Positions 8,703 to 17,291 of a stretch of 64,000 bases of DNA are shown piece by piece. This stretch comes from Lysobacter sp. K5869 (lineage in GTDB: Bacteria > Pseudomonadota > Gammaproteobacteria > Xanthomonadales > Xanthomonadaceae). Both the position numbers and the translations under genes were made by a program. Where the stretch lies: positions 2,829,001-2,893,000 of the forward strand of contig NZ_CP072597.1 in assembly GCF_018847975.1 (NCBI RefSeq). The letters run 5' to 3'. Below the pieces are notes generated by a model. It was not told where the DNA came from. It searched no databases and worked only from the letters and a program-made list of their open reading frames with translations. Each line of letters opens with the position of its first letter. The first letter of the stretch is position 1.

Positions 8703-9596
8703 TCAAGGACCGTAGTCGCGCAGGTAGGCGACGCTGAAGCGCAGCGTCGCCGCACCGGCGACCAGTTCGCCGGCATCGTTGCGGACGGTGCGAGTGGCCC
8801 GCCATTCGTTGTCGATGAAGCTGCCGCCGCGGGCGACGGCGCGCGCGCGCACCGCGTCGGCGGCGGCCAGCGCGGCGGCGTAGTCGGGCACGGCCAGCGC
8901 GGTTTCGACATCGTCGAGCAGGGCGTCGAAGGCCGGTTGCTCGCTCGGCGGCAGCAGGTCGACGCGCTCGCGCAGGCGCTGCAGCTTGGCGGCGATCACG
9001 ACCGGGGTGGGACGCGCGTCGGCCAGGATCAGGAACTGCGAGAAACCGCCGTAGGTGCCGCGCGCACGCACGCTGCCGGCGGCGATCTCGTCGGTGACGT
9101 CGTAGAACGCGCCGCCCAGCGGCGCCTTGAACAGACGCAGGCGGGTGCCGGCGGCGTAGGGCAGCCAATGGGTGTGGATTTCGGCGCGGCCGCTGCCCTT
9201 GAAGCTGAGGCCGCCGGACAGCGGCGGCTGCACGGTGATCAGCATCGGCAGGCTGGCCGGCAGGGTGGTGAGGTCGGTGTCGGGCAGGCGTGCGAGCAGG
9301 TTCGGGTCGTACAGGCTGACGGTCTTGGCCGAGATGCCGAGGCTGGCCGGGCTGAGCCCGCTGGCGTCCTCGAAATCGAGCAGCAGTTCGGCCACGACCG
9401 GGCCGGGCCAACCCGGCAGGAACGGCAGGCGGACGGTGGCTTCGGCGTGGTCGCCGGCGGCGGCGACGGTCACCGGCAGCGGTATCTGCGCGGCGGCGGC
9501 GCCGGCGCCGAACAACAAGCCGGCGGCGGCGATCCAGGCGGCGAAGCGGGGCAGGGCGCGGCGCGCGGCGCGCCGGATCGGATCGGTGTGGCTCAT
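8703..9596 (-). CDS. secreted protein of unknown function
   Basis: 297 aa with a signal peptide (charged MSHTDPIRRAARR, hydrophobic AAWIAAAGLLFGAGAAAAQ, cleavage near AAAAQ). The mature part is beta-rich for ~180 residues (e.g. GTRLRLFKAPLGGAFYDVTD). A charged helical stretch follows (LQRLRERVDLLPPSEQPAFD) and then another beta-rich tail. I do not recognise a catalytic motif. The ATG at 9596 starts the signal peptide directly; the frame is open far upstream, but only antisense to the subtilase gene. It is divergent from that subtilase with a ~350-bp shared upstream region. Confidence 0.85.
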   Translation of the reverse strand: MSHTDPIRRAARRALPRFAAWIAAAGLLFGAGAAAAQIPLPVTVAAAGDHAEATVRLPFLPGWPGPVVAELLLDFEDASGLSPASLGISAKTVSLYDPNLLARLPDTDLTTLPASLPMLITVQPPLSGGLSFKGSGRAEIHTHWLPYAAGTRLRLFKAPLGGAFYDVTDEIAAGSVRARGTYGGFSQFLILADARPTPVVIAAKLQRLRERVDLLPPSEQPAFDALLDDVETALAVPDYAAALAAADAVRARAVARGGSFIDNEWRATRTVRNDAGELVAGAATLRFSVAYLRDYGP

Positions 9597-9947
9597 TGGC
9601 TGGGCGTCCCCTGTGCGTCGTCGCGGGTGTGCGTTGCTGCGGTCGGTCTGGGTGGAGCGTATTGGGCGGAGCGTTCCAACGCGTCGATTCCAAAGCCTTC
9701 GCCGCGCCGGCCGTCGCGACGGTAACCCGGAACTCGTCGCGTCCGCATGAACCGGCGTCCGGCCCGGCGCCGACGGCCGCGCGGGCGGCCGGTTGCGACG
9801 CCGATCCGAGCCTACTGTGCGGCCGGTCGCCGGTCTGTAGGGGTTTTCCCCCACGCCGGCTGGGCGGTCTCCCGGATGTCGCCGCCGGTCGCGGCCGGGC
9901 CAAGGTGGCTCACCCGGCCGCCGGGCCGCGCAGGGAGTCCGCCCGCT
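9597..9947. other. intergenic region between divergent secreted protein and subtilase genes
   Basis: This 351-bp divergent promoter region has no convincing gene. It contains an inverted GGGG-TTTT-CCCC element at 9840-9851, about 97 bp before the subtilase start, which could be a regulator site. No clear -35/-10 pair was identified. Confidence 0.4.
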
Positions 9948-11339
9948 ATGCAACGCAACCGCCGCACCCTCCTCAAGCTCACCGCGCTGGCCCTGGGCCT
10001 GGCCGCCAGCGGCGTCAGCCTCGGCGCCGCGCGCCTGGACGCCGCCCTCGACCGCGCCCTCGCCACGGCCGACGCCGCCACGCCGCTGGAAGTGGTGGTG
10101 TCCTACAACCAGCCCGGCCCGCTGCGCGCGACCCAGGTGCAGGCGCTGAAGCTGCTCGGCATCGGCCAGGGCGTGAGCATGCGCGCGCTGCCGATCGCCG
10201 GCGCTCTCGCCACGCCCGCGCAGATCCGCGCGCTGGCCCAGCGCGGCGACGTGCTGTCGATCCATTTGAACCGGCCGCTGCGCTACTTCAACCAAGAGGC
10301 GCGCGAGTTGTCGGGCGTCAATCGCGTCCAGGCCAATCCGGGCGACTTCGGCCGCACCGTGCCGTTCACCGGCCGCGGCGTGGCGGTGATGATCAACGAC
10401 TCGGGCATCGACGCCACCCACGCCGATTTGAAATACGGCCAGCGCGTGGTGCAGAACGTGCAGGCGCTGACCAACCTGCATTCGCTGTTCGATTTCCTGC
10501 CGGTGACGGTGCTGGAGAACCAGCTCAACACCGACATCAGCTCGGGCCACGGCACCCATTGCGCCGGCACCGTCGGCGGCAGCGGCGCGCAGTCCGCCGG
10601 TTTGTATCGCGGCGTCGCCACCGGCGCGGATCTGATCGGCTACGGCTCCGGCGCGGTGATCTCGATCCTCGACGCGGTCGGCGGCTACGACTACGCGATC
10701 TCGCACAAGAACAGCTTCGCCTCGCCGATCCGGGTGATCTCCAATTCCTGGGGCACGTCCGGCGCGTTCGATCCCACCGACCCGGTCAATCTGGCCAGCT
10801 ACGAGGCCTACAAGAACGGCATCGTCAGCGTGTTCGCGGCCGGCAACGACGGCCCCAACGCCAATACCCACAATCCGTATGCGCAAGCGCCGTGGGTGAT
10901 CTCGGTCGGCGCCGGCAACAAGGACGGCACGCTCGCCGACTTCTCCTCGCGCGGCAATCCCGGCGAGAGCGGCAGCTTCAGCATGCCCGACGGGCAGAGC
11001 TGGACCTACGTCAACGAGCCGACTTTGGTCGCGACCGGCGTGGACATCGTCTCCACCCGCGCGCTGACCGGCGCGCTGCCGCTGCTGGCCGCGCAGCAGG
11101 ACGTTTCGCTCGGCGCGCGCGCGGCCTTCTACACGCATATGAGCGGCACCTCGATGGCGACTCCGCACGTGGCCGGCATCGTCGCGCTGCTGCTGGAGGC
11201 CAAACCGTCGCTCAAGCCGCTGGAGGTCAAGCAGATCCTCAGCCAGACCGCCAACCCGATGGCGGGGCGGCAGCGCTTCGAGGTCGGCAGCGGCCATGTC
11301 GACGCCTACGAGGCGGTGGGCGTGGCCAACGCCTGGTAG
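9948..11339 (+). CDS. S8 family serine peptidase (subtilase), probable Tat substrate
   Basis: 463 aa. The N-terminus MQRNRRTLLKLTALALGLAA carries a twin-arginine-like motif (NRRTLLK) before the hydrophobic stretch, suggesting Tat export. Residues ~46-118 look like an inhibitor-I9-type prodomain (LEVVVSYN, then ALPIAGALATPAQIRALAQ). The subtilisin-type catalytic domain shows the full triad: D151 (VMINDSGIDATH), H201 (SGHGTHCAGT) and S402 (SGTSMATPH), with the oxyanion Asn in ISNSWGTSG. The ATG at 9948 was chosen because it begins the signal; an open frame reaches 9747 but is Arg/Pro-rich noise. A strong terminator follows at 11499. It is probably a secreted protease, a trait common in Lysobacter. 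Confidence 0.95.
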   Translation: MQRNRRTLLKLTALALGLAASGVSLGAARLDAALDRALATADAATPLEVVVSYNQPGPLRATQVQALKLLGIGQGVSMRALPIAGALATPAQIRALAQRGDVLSIHLNRPLRYFNQEARELSGVNRVQANPGDFGRTVPFTGRGVAVMINDSGIDATHADLKYGQRVVQNVQALTNLHSLFDFLPVTVLENQLNTDISSGHGTHCAGTVGGSGAQSAGLYRGVATGADLIGYGSGAVISILDAVGGYDYAISHKNSFASPIRVISNSWGTSGAFDPTDPVNLASYEAYKNGIVSVFAAGNDGPNANTHNPYAQAPWVISVGAGNKDGTLADFSSRGNPGESGSFSMPDGQSWTYVNEPTLVATGVDIVSTRALTGALPLLAAQQDVSLGARAAFYTHMSGTSMATPHVAGIVALLLEAKPSLKPLEVKQILSQTANPMAGRQRFEVGSGHVDAYEAVGVANAW

Positions 11340-11498
11340 TTCAACGCCGGCCGGCCGCGCGGCGGGTGCGCGCGGGACCGGCCGGCCACAGGTTCGGGTG
11401 GAGTGGCGAACCCCGCCCGTACTTCGCCCGCGGCGCCGCGTCCCCGGCGCCGCGGGCGGTCTCTCCGTGAGCTGGATGCAGTGCAGCGATTGTCATGA

Positions 11499-11535
11499 CG
11501 GATGCCCGGGAACGTGCGGGCATCCGTTTTTTTTT
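11499..11535 (+). terminator. rho-independent terminator of the subtilase gene
   Basis: A perfect 10-bp stem, CGGATGCCCG with CGGGCATCCG, has an 8-nt loop and is followed by nine T residues. It is about 160 bp past the subtilase stop. Confidence 0.93.
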
Positions 11536-11760
11536 GTCTGCTGGCGGAGTGGGCGTGACGGTGCTGGGCGGCCGCGGGAGTGCGTGCCGGGGCGCGTGGA
11601 GGGCGGTCGCACGAGAGGGGCTGCGCGCGTAGGCGCGGAGCGTCGCTAAATGAGCCGGAACCCAGGCGCGGCAGGTCGGCGCGATGAGGTGGGCATTCGG
11701 ATCCGCGCGATGCGCTCGATTCAGCCGCATCGAAGCGTTGTTTCGTAGCGTCGAGTACGA

Positions 11761-11809
11761 CGACCTGCGACCTGCGACCTGCGACCTGCGACCTGCGACC
11801 TGCGACCTG
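11761..11809. repeat. heptanucleotide tandem array, (CGACCTG)7
   Basis: Seven perfect head-to-tail copies of CGACCTG (49 bp), followed by a partial CGAC. The period of 7 is not a multiple of 3 and no gene reads through it. It lies about 65 bp downstream of the 3' end of the small membrane protein gene on the minus strand. Perfect copies imply recent slippage, so copy number is likely variable between strains. Confidence 0.95.
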
Positions 11810-11873
11810 CGACGAGCGAAAGGCATGCCGGCTAAGCGCCGAATCGCCGCTCCGACGAAATGCTATCGCACCG

Positions 11874-12200
11874 TCAGCGCTCGGTAGCCGAGAACGGCGT
11901 CTGCATCGCGCGCGAACGGCGCGAAGAGTCGGCATAGGCGGGCAGGCGCGAATCCGGCCGCAACGGCGCGGGCACGCCCGACTGCAGGGCGAAGGCCGGC
12001 GCCCAAGGCGCGGCCGCAGGCTGCGCCGCAAAGGGCGCCGCGTCTGCGGAAACGAAGGAGTCGGGGAGGGAAGAAGCGGAAGAGACAGAAGAAGGGACCG
12101 CCGCTCGGGCCAACAGCGCCAGCGCCGAGACGGCGGTCAGTACGAAGAGATAGCGCGGCAGCGCGCGGAACGAATCCTGGACCCAGATCGCTGCCTTCAT
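11874..12200 (-). CDS. small membrane-anchored hypothetical protein
   Basis: 108 aa with no recognised family. The N-terminus MKAAIWVQDSFRALPRYL is followed by one hydrophobic helix (FVLTAVSALALLARAAV, ~19-35) and an Ala/Ser/Pro-rich tail, which suggests a single-pass membrane or secreted protein. A good ribosome-binding site (GGGAGG) lies 6-7 nt before the ATG, which supports translation. Coding evidence is otherwise weak because the tail is low complexity. Confidence 0.55.
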   Translation of the reverse strand: MKAAIWVQDSFRALPRYLFVLTAVSALALLARAAVPSSVSSASSLPDSFVSADAAPFAAQPAAAPWAPAFALQSGVPAPLRPDSRLPAYADSSRRSRAMQTPFSATER

Positions 12201-12615
12201 GCACGCCTCCCGCGCACTCCTCGCGGGACCGACCGAGCGGCCGTCCTGGCCGTCGGCGCAACATCCTGTTTGCCGTGCATTCGACTACCCCAACTTCTGT
12301 AATCAGTGGCCCCAGCTCCGCAGCATCGCTTGCTCAAGGCGGCGGCCTCGTCCTTTGCTGAGCGGCGTCCGTGTCGTCGCATGGCCGTGCTGCCGGGGCC
12401 CGCACAGATTGCGCCCGGCGCCGGGGCGGCGCAGTAGGCCGACGGCGCGGCGGCGTGTAGGAATTTTCTGACAATCGTCACGCCGGGAATGCGGAGCCGG
12501 TCGGCGCTGCCTCCGGCGGGCGGCGAAGTACGGGTAGCCGACGGCGCGCGCGATCGAGCCTCGCCCGCCGTCGGCCGCGCACGGTGCGACGGCGAAAAGC
12601 GCGCCCTCGCCGCGA
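12201..12615. other. intergenic region, nothing recognised
   Basis: 415 bp between two minus-strand genes. Short open frames are present on both strands, but none has a ribosome-binding site or family signature. No repeats or terminator were seen. Confidence 0.4.
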
Positions 12616-13131
12616 TCAGGACTTCGGCTCGTCCGGCATCGTTCCGGCCGAACGCATTTCCTTCTGCGCCTGTTTGAGCGCCTTGACGTCGAGCGGCAGG
12701 ATGCGGTCGATGAAGCAAGGAATCTTGATCGACTGCTGCCCGAGCACGATGACCTTGTCGAAGCGGCGATGCACGCTGCCCATCTGATTGGTCACGGTGA
12801 TCGCCTGAGCGAAGTCGAGATCCTGGCAGCGGCCTTGCAACTCCAACAGATAGGCCCGGTTCGGCCGGGTCCACAGCGCCAGAGCGCTGTCGCCGAGCGG
12901 CGTCCAACCGTCGATGCTGCCGAAGTACTGGAAGTGATCGACCGGCGCGCCGGCATGCGCGCGGTACAGCGCAAGACGCTGAGCGTCGTCGAGCTTGGGC
13001 CCGGCGCTGGCGCAACCGGCCAACGCGGCGGCGGCCAGGGCCGCGGCCAACAGCGGCGCGAACCAAGCGCGCGGGCCGCGCGCGGACGCGCTTCGCGGCA
13101 TCCGCGGACCTTGCGAAAACTGGCGTTTCAT
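12616..13131 (-). CDS. conserved lipoprotein (DUF6491-like)
   Basis: 171 aa. The basic N-terminus MKRQFSQGPRMPRSASARGP precedes a hydrophobic stretch and lipobox LAGC (Cys ~40). The mature domain (YFGSIDGWTPLGDSALALW, then GRCQDLDFAQAITVTNQMGS) resembles a small envelope family common in Xanthomonadaceae, annotated I believe as DUF6491; this match is from memory. The start at 13131 was chosen because it begins the signal; the frame extends upstream, but without a signal-like sequence. It is divergent from tRNA-Phe. Function is unknown. Confidence 0.8.
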   Translation of the reverse strand: MKRQFSQGPRMPRSASARGPRAWFAPLLAAALAAAALAGCASAGPKLDDAQRLALYRAHAGAPVDHFQYFGSIDGWTPLGDSALALWTRPNRAYLLELQGRCQDLDFAQAITVTNQMGSVHRRFDKVIVLGQQSIKIPCFIDRILPLDVKALKQAQKEMRSAGTMPDEPKS

Positions 13132-13240
13132 AAGGGTTTCCTTTGACGGCGACGCCGCCGATGGGGCTTGCGCCGCCATCATGCGCTCGCCGCGCGCGGC
13201 CGCCGCATCGGCGGCTCGAATCATTCAGCGTCGGGGAGGC

Positions 13241-13269
13241 TTGCCATCCGTCTCCAGCATCCGTATTAT
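13241..13269 (+). promoter_or_regulatory. sigma-70 promoter of tRNA-Phe
   Basis: -35 TTGCCA (13241-13246), 17-nt spacer, -10 TATTAT (13264-13269). The predicted transcript starts near 13277, about 23 nt before the mature tRNA. Confidence 0.8.
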
Positions 13270-13299
13270 GCCGCCTCTCTCACGGGTTGCCCGTGAAAT

Positions 13300-13375
13300 G
13301 GCCGGGTAGCTCAGTTGGTAGAGCAGGGGATTGAAAATCCCCGTGTCGGGGGTTCAATTCCCTCCCCGGCCACCA
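13300..13375 (+). tRNA. tRNA-Phe (GAA)
   Basis: 76 nt with encoded CCA. The acceptor stem is GGCCGGG paired with CCCGGCC. The D-arm is TAGCTCAGTTGGTAGAGCA, the anticodon stem GGGGA/TCCCC encloses TTGAAAA (anticodon GAA), and the T-arm contains GGTTCAATTCC. All cloverleaf pairs close. It has its own promoter upstream and a terminator downstream. The sequence after it changes to lower GC and poorly known genes. Confidence 0.98.
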
Positions 13376-13782
13376 TTTAAGAACAAGGGCTTAGCAGCGA
13401 TGCTAGGCCCTTTGTTTTTATGCTTGCGCGGAAATTGCACGGACGTCGATCGAAGCGACTCGCGACGCTTCCAAAGCGAGATGATCCGGAGCGAGCTGCG
13501 CGTAGCGCATCGCCGACCGCAACGACTTCCGCCGCCAAGCTTCATCGGCGCGCGCAGGCTTGCGCGGGCGCTTGCATCGTGGAGCCTGAGATCCATCGTT
13601 TCTCGAAATTGAACGCTCGCTTCGTATCGGCGACACCCCAGGTCTTACCAGCCTCCAAGGGCGTCAAACAACTCAGCGGCCCGCGTCTTCGCGCATCGGA
13701 TCGATAAAGACATCACGCTAAGTCCGACGGGGCGAGGCTGCCGGCGCATCGAAGCGGCCGGCAGCTCGGTTTGCCTCTGCGC
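13376..13782. other. intergenic region downstream of tRNA-Phe
   Basis: 407 bp. It holds the tRNA terminator at its start and otherwise nothing I can recognise. No copy of the tRNA 3' end was noticed here. Composition is visibly less GC-rich than upstream. Confidence 0.4.
13385..13419 (+). terminator. terminator of tRNA-Phe
   Basis: Hairpin with AAGGGC/GCCCTT plus TTAGCA/TGCTAG (one wobble), loop GCGA, then TTTGTTTTT. It begins 10 nt past the tRNA. Confidence 0.85.
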
Positions 13783-14349
13783 CTACCAGACTGCCCGTAC
13801 AGGCACGTTCGGTACGAGCTTCTGATTCGGCGCCGTCTGGAAGCCGCACGGGCCCAGCGCGGACTTGAAGACGATCGCTCCGCTGGAATCCATGTATGCG
13901 TTGATGGTGGCGGTGCTGAAGCTGCTGGGGCAGTCGGTGTTGAGAGGGGCGGGAGCACTGAGCCGAACCCCGCCGATCCGGATGAGGTGCAACGGGGCCG
14001 GCAACGTCGGCGCTCCGGCGAATGGCGGATTGACTCCGTTGTACTCGCTTTGCGATGTCGGCCAGGGCAAGTGCTGCGCGACGGTACCGGCGCACGAGAT
14101 GGATCCGCTTTGCGTCATGCCGCTAAAACTGCCCGCCCCGTTCGTCAGTGTGAGCGTCCAGTCCGATATGCAGGGCATCACGATGCCGCCGGACGACAGC
14201 GTTACCTGCCCGGAGTAGCTGACGGTACCGGTATCGACCCAGGCGCCGGCGTTGTACAACTGGAGTCGTTTCTGCGCCGACGCCGCCGGCGACATCGATA
14301 GCGACGATGCGATCAAAAATGCGAAGAGAATTCTTCCGATGCTGGTCAT
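13783..14349 (-). CDS. secreted protein, possibly PraB-like
   Basis: 188 aa with a signal peptide (MTSIGRILFAFLIASSLSM, cleavage near ASAQ). The mature part is beta-rich with at least four cysteines, segments such as DWTLTLTNGAGSFSGMTQSG, and the motif HLPWP. The layout of polar beta segments, the CxGT and LPW motifs and a late Cys pair recall PraB-type secreted proteins of pseudomonads, but the match is weak and uncertain. A strong ribosome-binding site (AAGGAG) lies 9-10 nt before the ATG. GC is lower than in flanking core genes, consistent with a transferred segment. Confidence 0.75.
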   Translation of the reverse strand: MTSIGRILFAFLIASSLSMSPAASAQKRLQLYNAGAWVDTGTVSYSGQVTLSSGGIVMPCISDWTLTLTNGAGSFSGMTQSGSISCAGTVAQHLPWPTSQSEYNGVNPPFAGAPTLPAPLHLIRIGGVRLSAPAPLNTDCPSSFSTATINAYMDSSGAIVFKSALGPCGFQTAPNQKLVPNVPVRAVW

Positions 14350-14601
14350 TGCGTTGATCTCCTTGTAGGCGCCAACGATTCGTTGGGCTTACTTAGTCAC
14401 GACGCAGCAGGGGCGTCGGATCCCGAACGACTATTCCGGGCGCCCTGAGCGTCTCGGCGGAATTGAGGCCGGCATTCAATCGGGAGTGTGACTCTGGACT
14501 TATGGGGCGCATGCCGCTCCATCTCCGCAGAGGCGTCGGCCGTCGCCGACATGCCGATCCGCCACTTTTGCGAGTGGCTTGGCCAACCTCATCGCACAGG
14601 C

Positions 14602-15045
14602 CTACTTGCCTCGCTCGCGCCGCCGCCACTTCGCTTCGGTGAGGGCTATGCAGGCTCCCTCCGCCAATCCGGTAGACAGGGTCAGCGCGGCCAACATTGC
14701 GAGCAGACACGCCAAAGCGCCGAGCCGCGATCCGGTAATGAAGCCGGCTGCAACGAAGGCCAGCCAGATCGCGCCGCACGCGGCCAAGCCGGTCCGGCGT
14801 TCTGAGCGTCTGGAAATTCCATGCCGCTGCTTTCGTTCCGGATTGAAGCCGTAATAGCCCGTGCGCTCAAGGATGGCGCGCCGATAGAGGGCGAAGATCG
14901 CCATGGTTATTCCGGCCCCGATGGCCGCAGCCATCCAGGTCAGCCGACCGATATCGAGCTCAACCGCCAGCCATCCAGCGCCGAGCGCGCAAGCGCAGCC
15001 GATCAGAAGATAGACGACCACCGCTTTTATTTGCTCTCGGTACAT
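14602..15045 (-). CDS. small integral membrane protein of unknown function
   Basis: 147 aa with four predicted transmembrane helices (VVVYLLIGCACALGAGWLAV, TWMAAAIGAGITMAIFAL, LAACGAIWLAFVAAGFI, LGALACLLAMLAALTLSTGL) separated by a basic cytoplasmic loop. No family is recognised. It lies between the PraB-like gene and the acyltransferase, all on the minus strand but with gaps of 135-250 bp, so it is probably a separate transcript. Composition is lower in GC than the core genes. Confidence 0.7.
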   Translation of the reverse strand: MYREQIKAVVVYLLIGCACALGAGWLAVELDIGRLTWMAAAIGAGITMAIFALYRRAILERTGYYGFNPERKQRHGISRRSERRTGLAACGAIWLAFVAAGFITGSRLGALACLLAMLAALTLSTGLAEGACIALTEAKWRRRERGK

Positions 15046-15180
15046 GGCCTATGGCGGCGGTCTTCATCGATGGTGGACGTCGGACTCGAATCTCAGCCCG
15101 TCCGGCCGCCAACGCTACCATGCGGGTCCCGTCGTTGCGCAGGCTCGAAGAGCCCGCCCACAAGCGCTCGCGCTCGCCTC

Positions 15181-16326
15181 TCAAGCGTTGACCCTGACGG
15201 CCTCCCTGGGAGCCATGAGCCGATCCCGCACCCAGTCCGAAAGGCCCCGCTCCAGATAGCGATGCGACAGCATGGCCAGCAGGATCGCGACGGCCGTGGT
15301 CAGGAACAGCATGGGGAAGCCGGCGTCGAAGTACTCCTGCTCCGACCAGCGAACGATGGCTTCCATCCGCTCTTGCGCGAGCGGGTGCAGCAAGTAAAGG
15401 GAGAACGAGATGTTGCCGAGCCACACCAACGGCTTCGGGGCTTCGATCTTGATCGACTTGCTCGCCAAGGCCAGCCCGAACACCAGCAGCAACGCGGAGA
15501 ATCCTCCGGAGAGGATGCCGTGCTCCGCGCGATAGCCGCTGCTGTACTGGAAGGCCCATGCGAACAAGCCCGACAGGGCGAGGAACGGAGCCCAGAACTC
15601 GGACGGCCGCCAGCGGCTCAGGTAGATGCGGCCGATCAGAACGCCGCCGGCGAACAGCCATACCAACGGGCTGGCGGCCAGTTGCAGACAGGCCGGCAGA
15701 GAAGGGTAGAAGCTGCCGGTGGAGAGCGTGGGTTCGGCGCCCGCCAGCAGCGGGAGCGCGATCAGCGTCAGCGCGATCCAGCCCGCGAACGCCGCCCAGC
15801 GCCAGCGGCCGAACAGCAGGGACGCGCCGAAGACGGCATAGAAATACATCTCATAGTTGAGGCTCCAGCCGACTCCCAGCGCCGGGTATTGGATCGACGC
15901 CGGATGGATGGCGGTGATCGGAACGAAGGTGAGCGTGACCAGCAGTTCCTCGATGTGCCCGGGAAACCAGCCCCATCCCCACGTCGCCACGACGTACACG
16001 AGGGAGATCAACACATAGGTCGGCCAAACGCGCGACCAGCGCTTGATCGCGAACTTCAGCGCATAGGCGCGGCTGCCGTCCGATCCGGCCGTGGTATAGG
16101 CCATGATGAAGCCGCTGATGACGAAGAACAGATCGACGCCCATCGCTCCGCCGGCGCCGAACAAGCGAAAGCCCAGCCCTTCGCCGTAGGGGCTGATGAA
16201 GCGCGAGCCGTGATAGAGCACCACCGCCAGAGCGGCCGCGCCGCGCAACGCCTGGATGAAGTCCAGGTTCTTCTCGTCGCGGGCCGGCAGGTCGGCGCTG
16301 CTTGCGGCAAATGAGTTCTGTGTCAT
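15181..16326 (-). CDS. acyltransferase family 3 (OafA/YrhL-like) membrane protein
   Basis: 381 aa integral membrane O-acyltransferase. The N-terminal signature IQALRGAAALAVVLYHGSRF contains the conserved Arg and His of the family, and MGVDLFFVISGFIMAY is diagnostic. About ten transmembrane helices follow. Such enzymes transfer acetyl or other acyl groups to cell-surface sugars, O-antigen or secondary metabolites; the acceptor is not evident here. The ATG at 16326 has an AGAAGGAA-like ribosome-binding site; an in-frame upstream ATG at 16380 adds a non-conserved leader. It is in the low-GC stretch after tRNA-Phe, so it could be acquired. Confidence 0.92.
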   Translation of the reverse strand: MTQNSFAASSADLPARDEKNLDFIQALRGAAALAVVLYHGSRFISPYGEGLGFRLFGAGGAMGVDLFFVISGFIMAYTTAGSDGSRAYALKFAIKRWSRVWPTYVLISLVYVVATWGWGWFPGHIEELLVTLTFVPITAIHPASIQYPALGVGWSLNYEMYFYAVFGASLLFGRWRWAAFAGWIALTLIALPLLAGAEPTLSTGSFYPSLPACLQLAASPLVWLFAGGVLIGRIYLSRWRPSEFWAPFLALSGLFAWAFQYSSGYRAEHGILSGGFSALLLVFGLALASKSIKIEAPKPLVWLGNISFSLYLLHPLAQERMEAIVRWSEQEYFDAGFPMLFLTTAVAILLAMLSHRYLERGLSDWVRDRLMAPREAVRVNA

Positions 16327-17291
16327 CGAAGCGGTTCCTTCTGCTCGACATTCGCGGGCGCGCTCGGTCTTTGCGTGCATGCTCTGCGAATCGTCGTCGG
16401 CGGGATTTGCAACGCGCCGCGGCGAACTCGTTCTTTGCGGCGCGCCAGCCGTCCTGGGCCGTGCATGGTGTTCAAATCCCGGGTTCGTCGCCAGAGCGAT
16501 TCGTGCGCGGGAAGCTTGCTAAGTCGGGCGCTTTGTTCGCGGGCGTTGAGCTGGAGTCTGGACTCGACTCCAGACGTCCTGGGCAAGATCTTCGACCATT
16601 CTCGCGAACTGCATCCTTCGGATACCGCGATTCTTCTCATGGTTCCGCAACGAATGCGAAGACAAACTTGAGCTGCGGCGAGCGTAGCGCCTGCGGGACG
16701 ACTCGGACCGTGCGCTGGATGCCGGATGCCCGCCGTTCCGAGCCGAAAAGCGCGCGGACCACGTGCGGACTTAAGGAGGATTCGACCAGTTGCTTCGATC
16801 GCGGCGCCGCTTGGCGAGGCCGGTCTTGCGTGAGCGGCCATCGCGTCGTCTGCGCCAGCGGTTTCGCCGCAGAACTGGCGCAACGCCGATGCAGGCGCCA
16901 AAACCAACCGCATCGCCGCTGCAGGCGCCAAAACCAACCGCATCGCCGCTGCCAACAACGCCAACAACGAAAGAATTGGCTCGTGGATGCTGATCATGCG
17001 TCCGCCTCCTGTTGCGTCGACCTGCGGCAGGCGCACGGATATCCGGGGCCTCAATGGGTTCAATCGCAAAACGACGGCGGACGCGGACGCGGTTTGGTCG
17101 CGCAAGCTCGGCGGTCTCTTGATCGGCGACCCTGTCGTGGCCGCGAACGAGCCCCCTATCGCAGAACAATGGCCGCCGAAGAAGCGGCGCGGGCGCGCTG
17201 AGGAGGGCGCTGCCACGGTGAGCCGGGCGTCGCGGCATTTCGGTTTGCTGCTATGGTTCGTCGCTGCAAGCAATCGGATCTAGGTGGGCCG
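16327..17291. other. 965-bp region without a convincing gene
   Basis: Several frames are open on both strands, but none shows a family signature, signal peptide or good ribosome-binding site. It contains a perfect 30-bp tandem duplication (16891-16950), which gives repeated peptides in any frame. It may be decayed coding DNA in the post-tRNA segment. Confidence 0.4.
16891..16950. repeat. perfect 30-bp tandem duplication
   Basis: Two identical adjacent 30-bp copies (16891-16920 and 16921-16950), each beginning GCAGGCGCCAAAACC. The length is a multiple of 3, so any reading frame is preserved; one minus-strand frame reads GDAVGFGACS twice. It is followed by a short GCCAACAAC repeat. Confidence 0.95.

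Larger units (their letters stand above)
11340..11873. other. intergenic region after subtilase
   Basis: 534 bp without a credible gene. It holds the subtilase terminator (11499-11535) and a pure heptamer tandem array (11761-11809), both listed separately. The small frames over the array are repeat-driven and have no recognisable protein features. Confidence 0.6.

Noticed and set aside
8703..11297. 864-codon minus-strand frame reaching across the subtilase gene
   Set aside because: Only the last 297 codons (from 9596) are a real secreted protein; the rest is antisense to the subtilase.
11684..11887. 67-codon frame over the heptamer array
   Set aside because: Its repeated peptide comes only from the (CGACCTG)7 array; no ribosome-binding site or family.
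16327..17291. Candidate genes in several frames (including ~300-codon frames on both strands)
   Set aside because: No ribosome-binding site, signal, membrane or domain signature in any; the long frames overlap each other and are interrupted by the 30-bp duplication.
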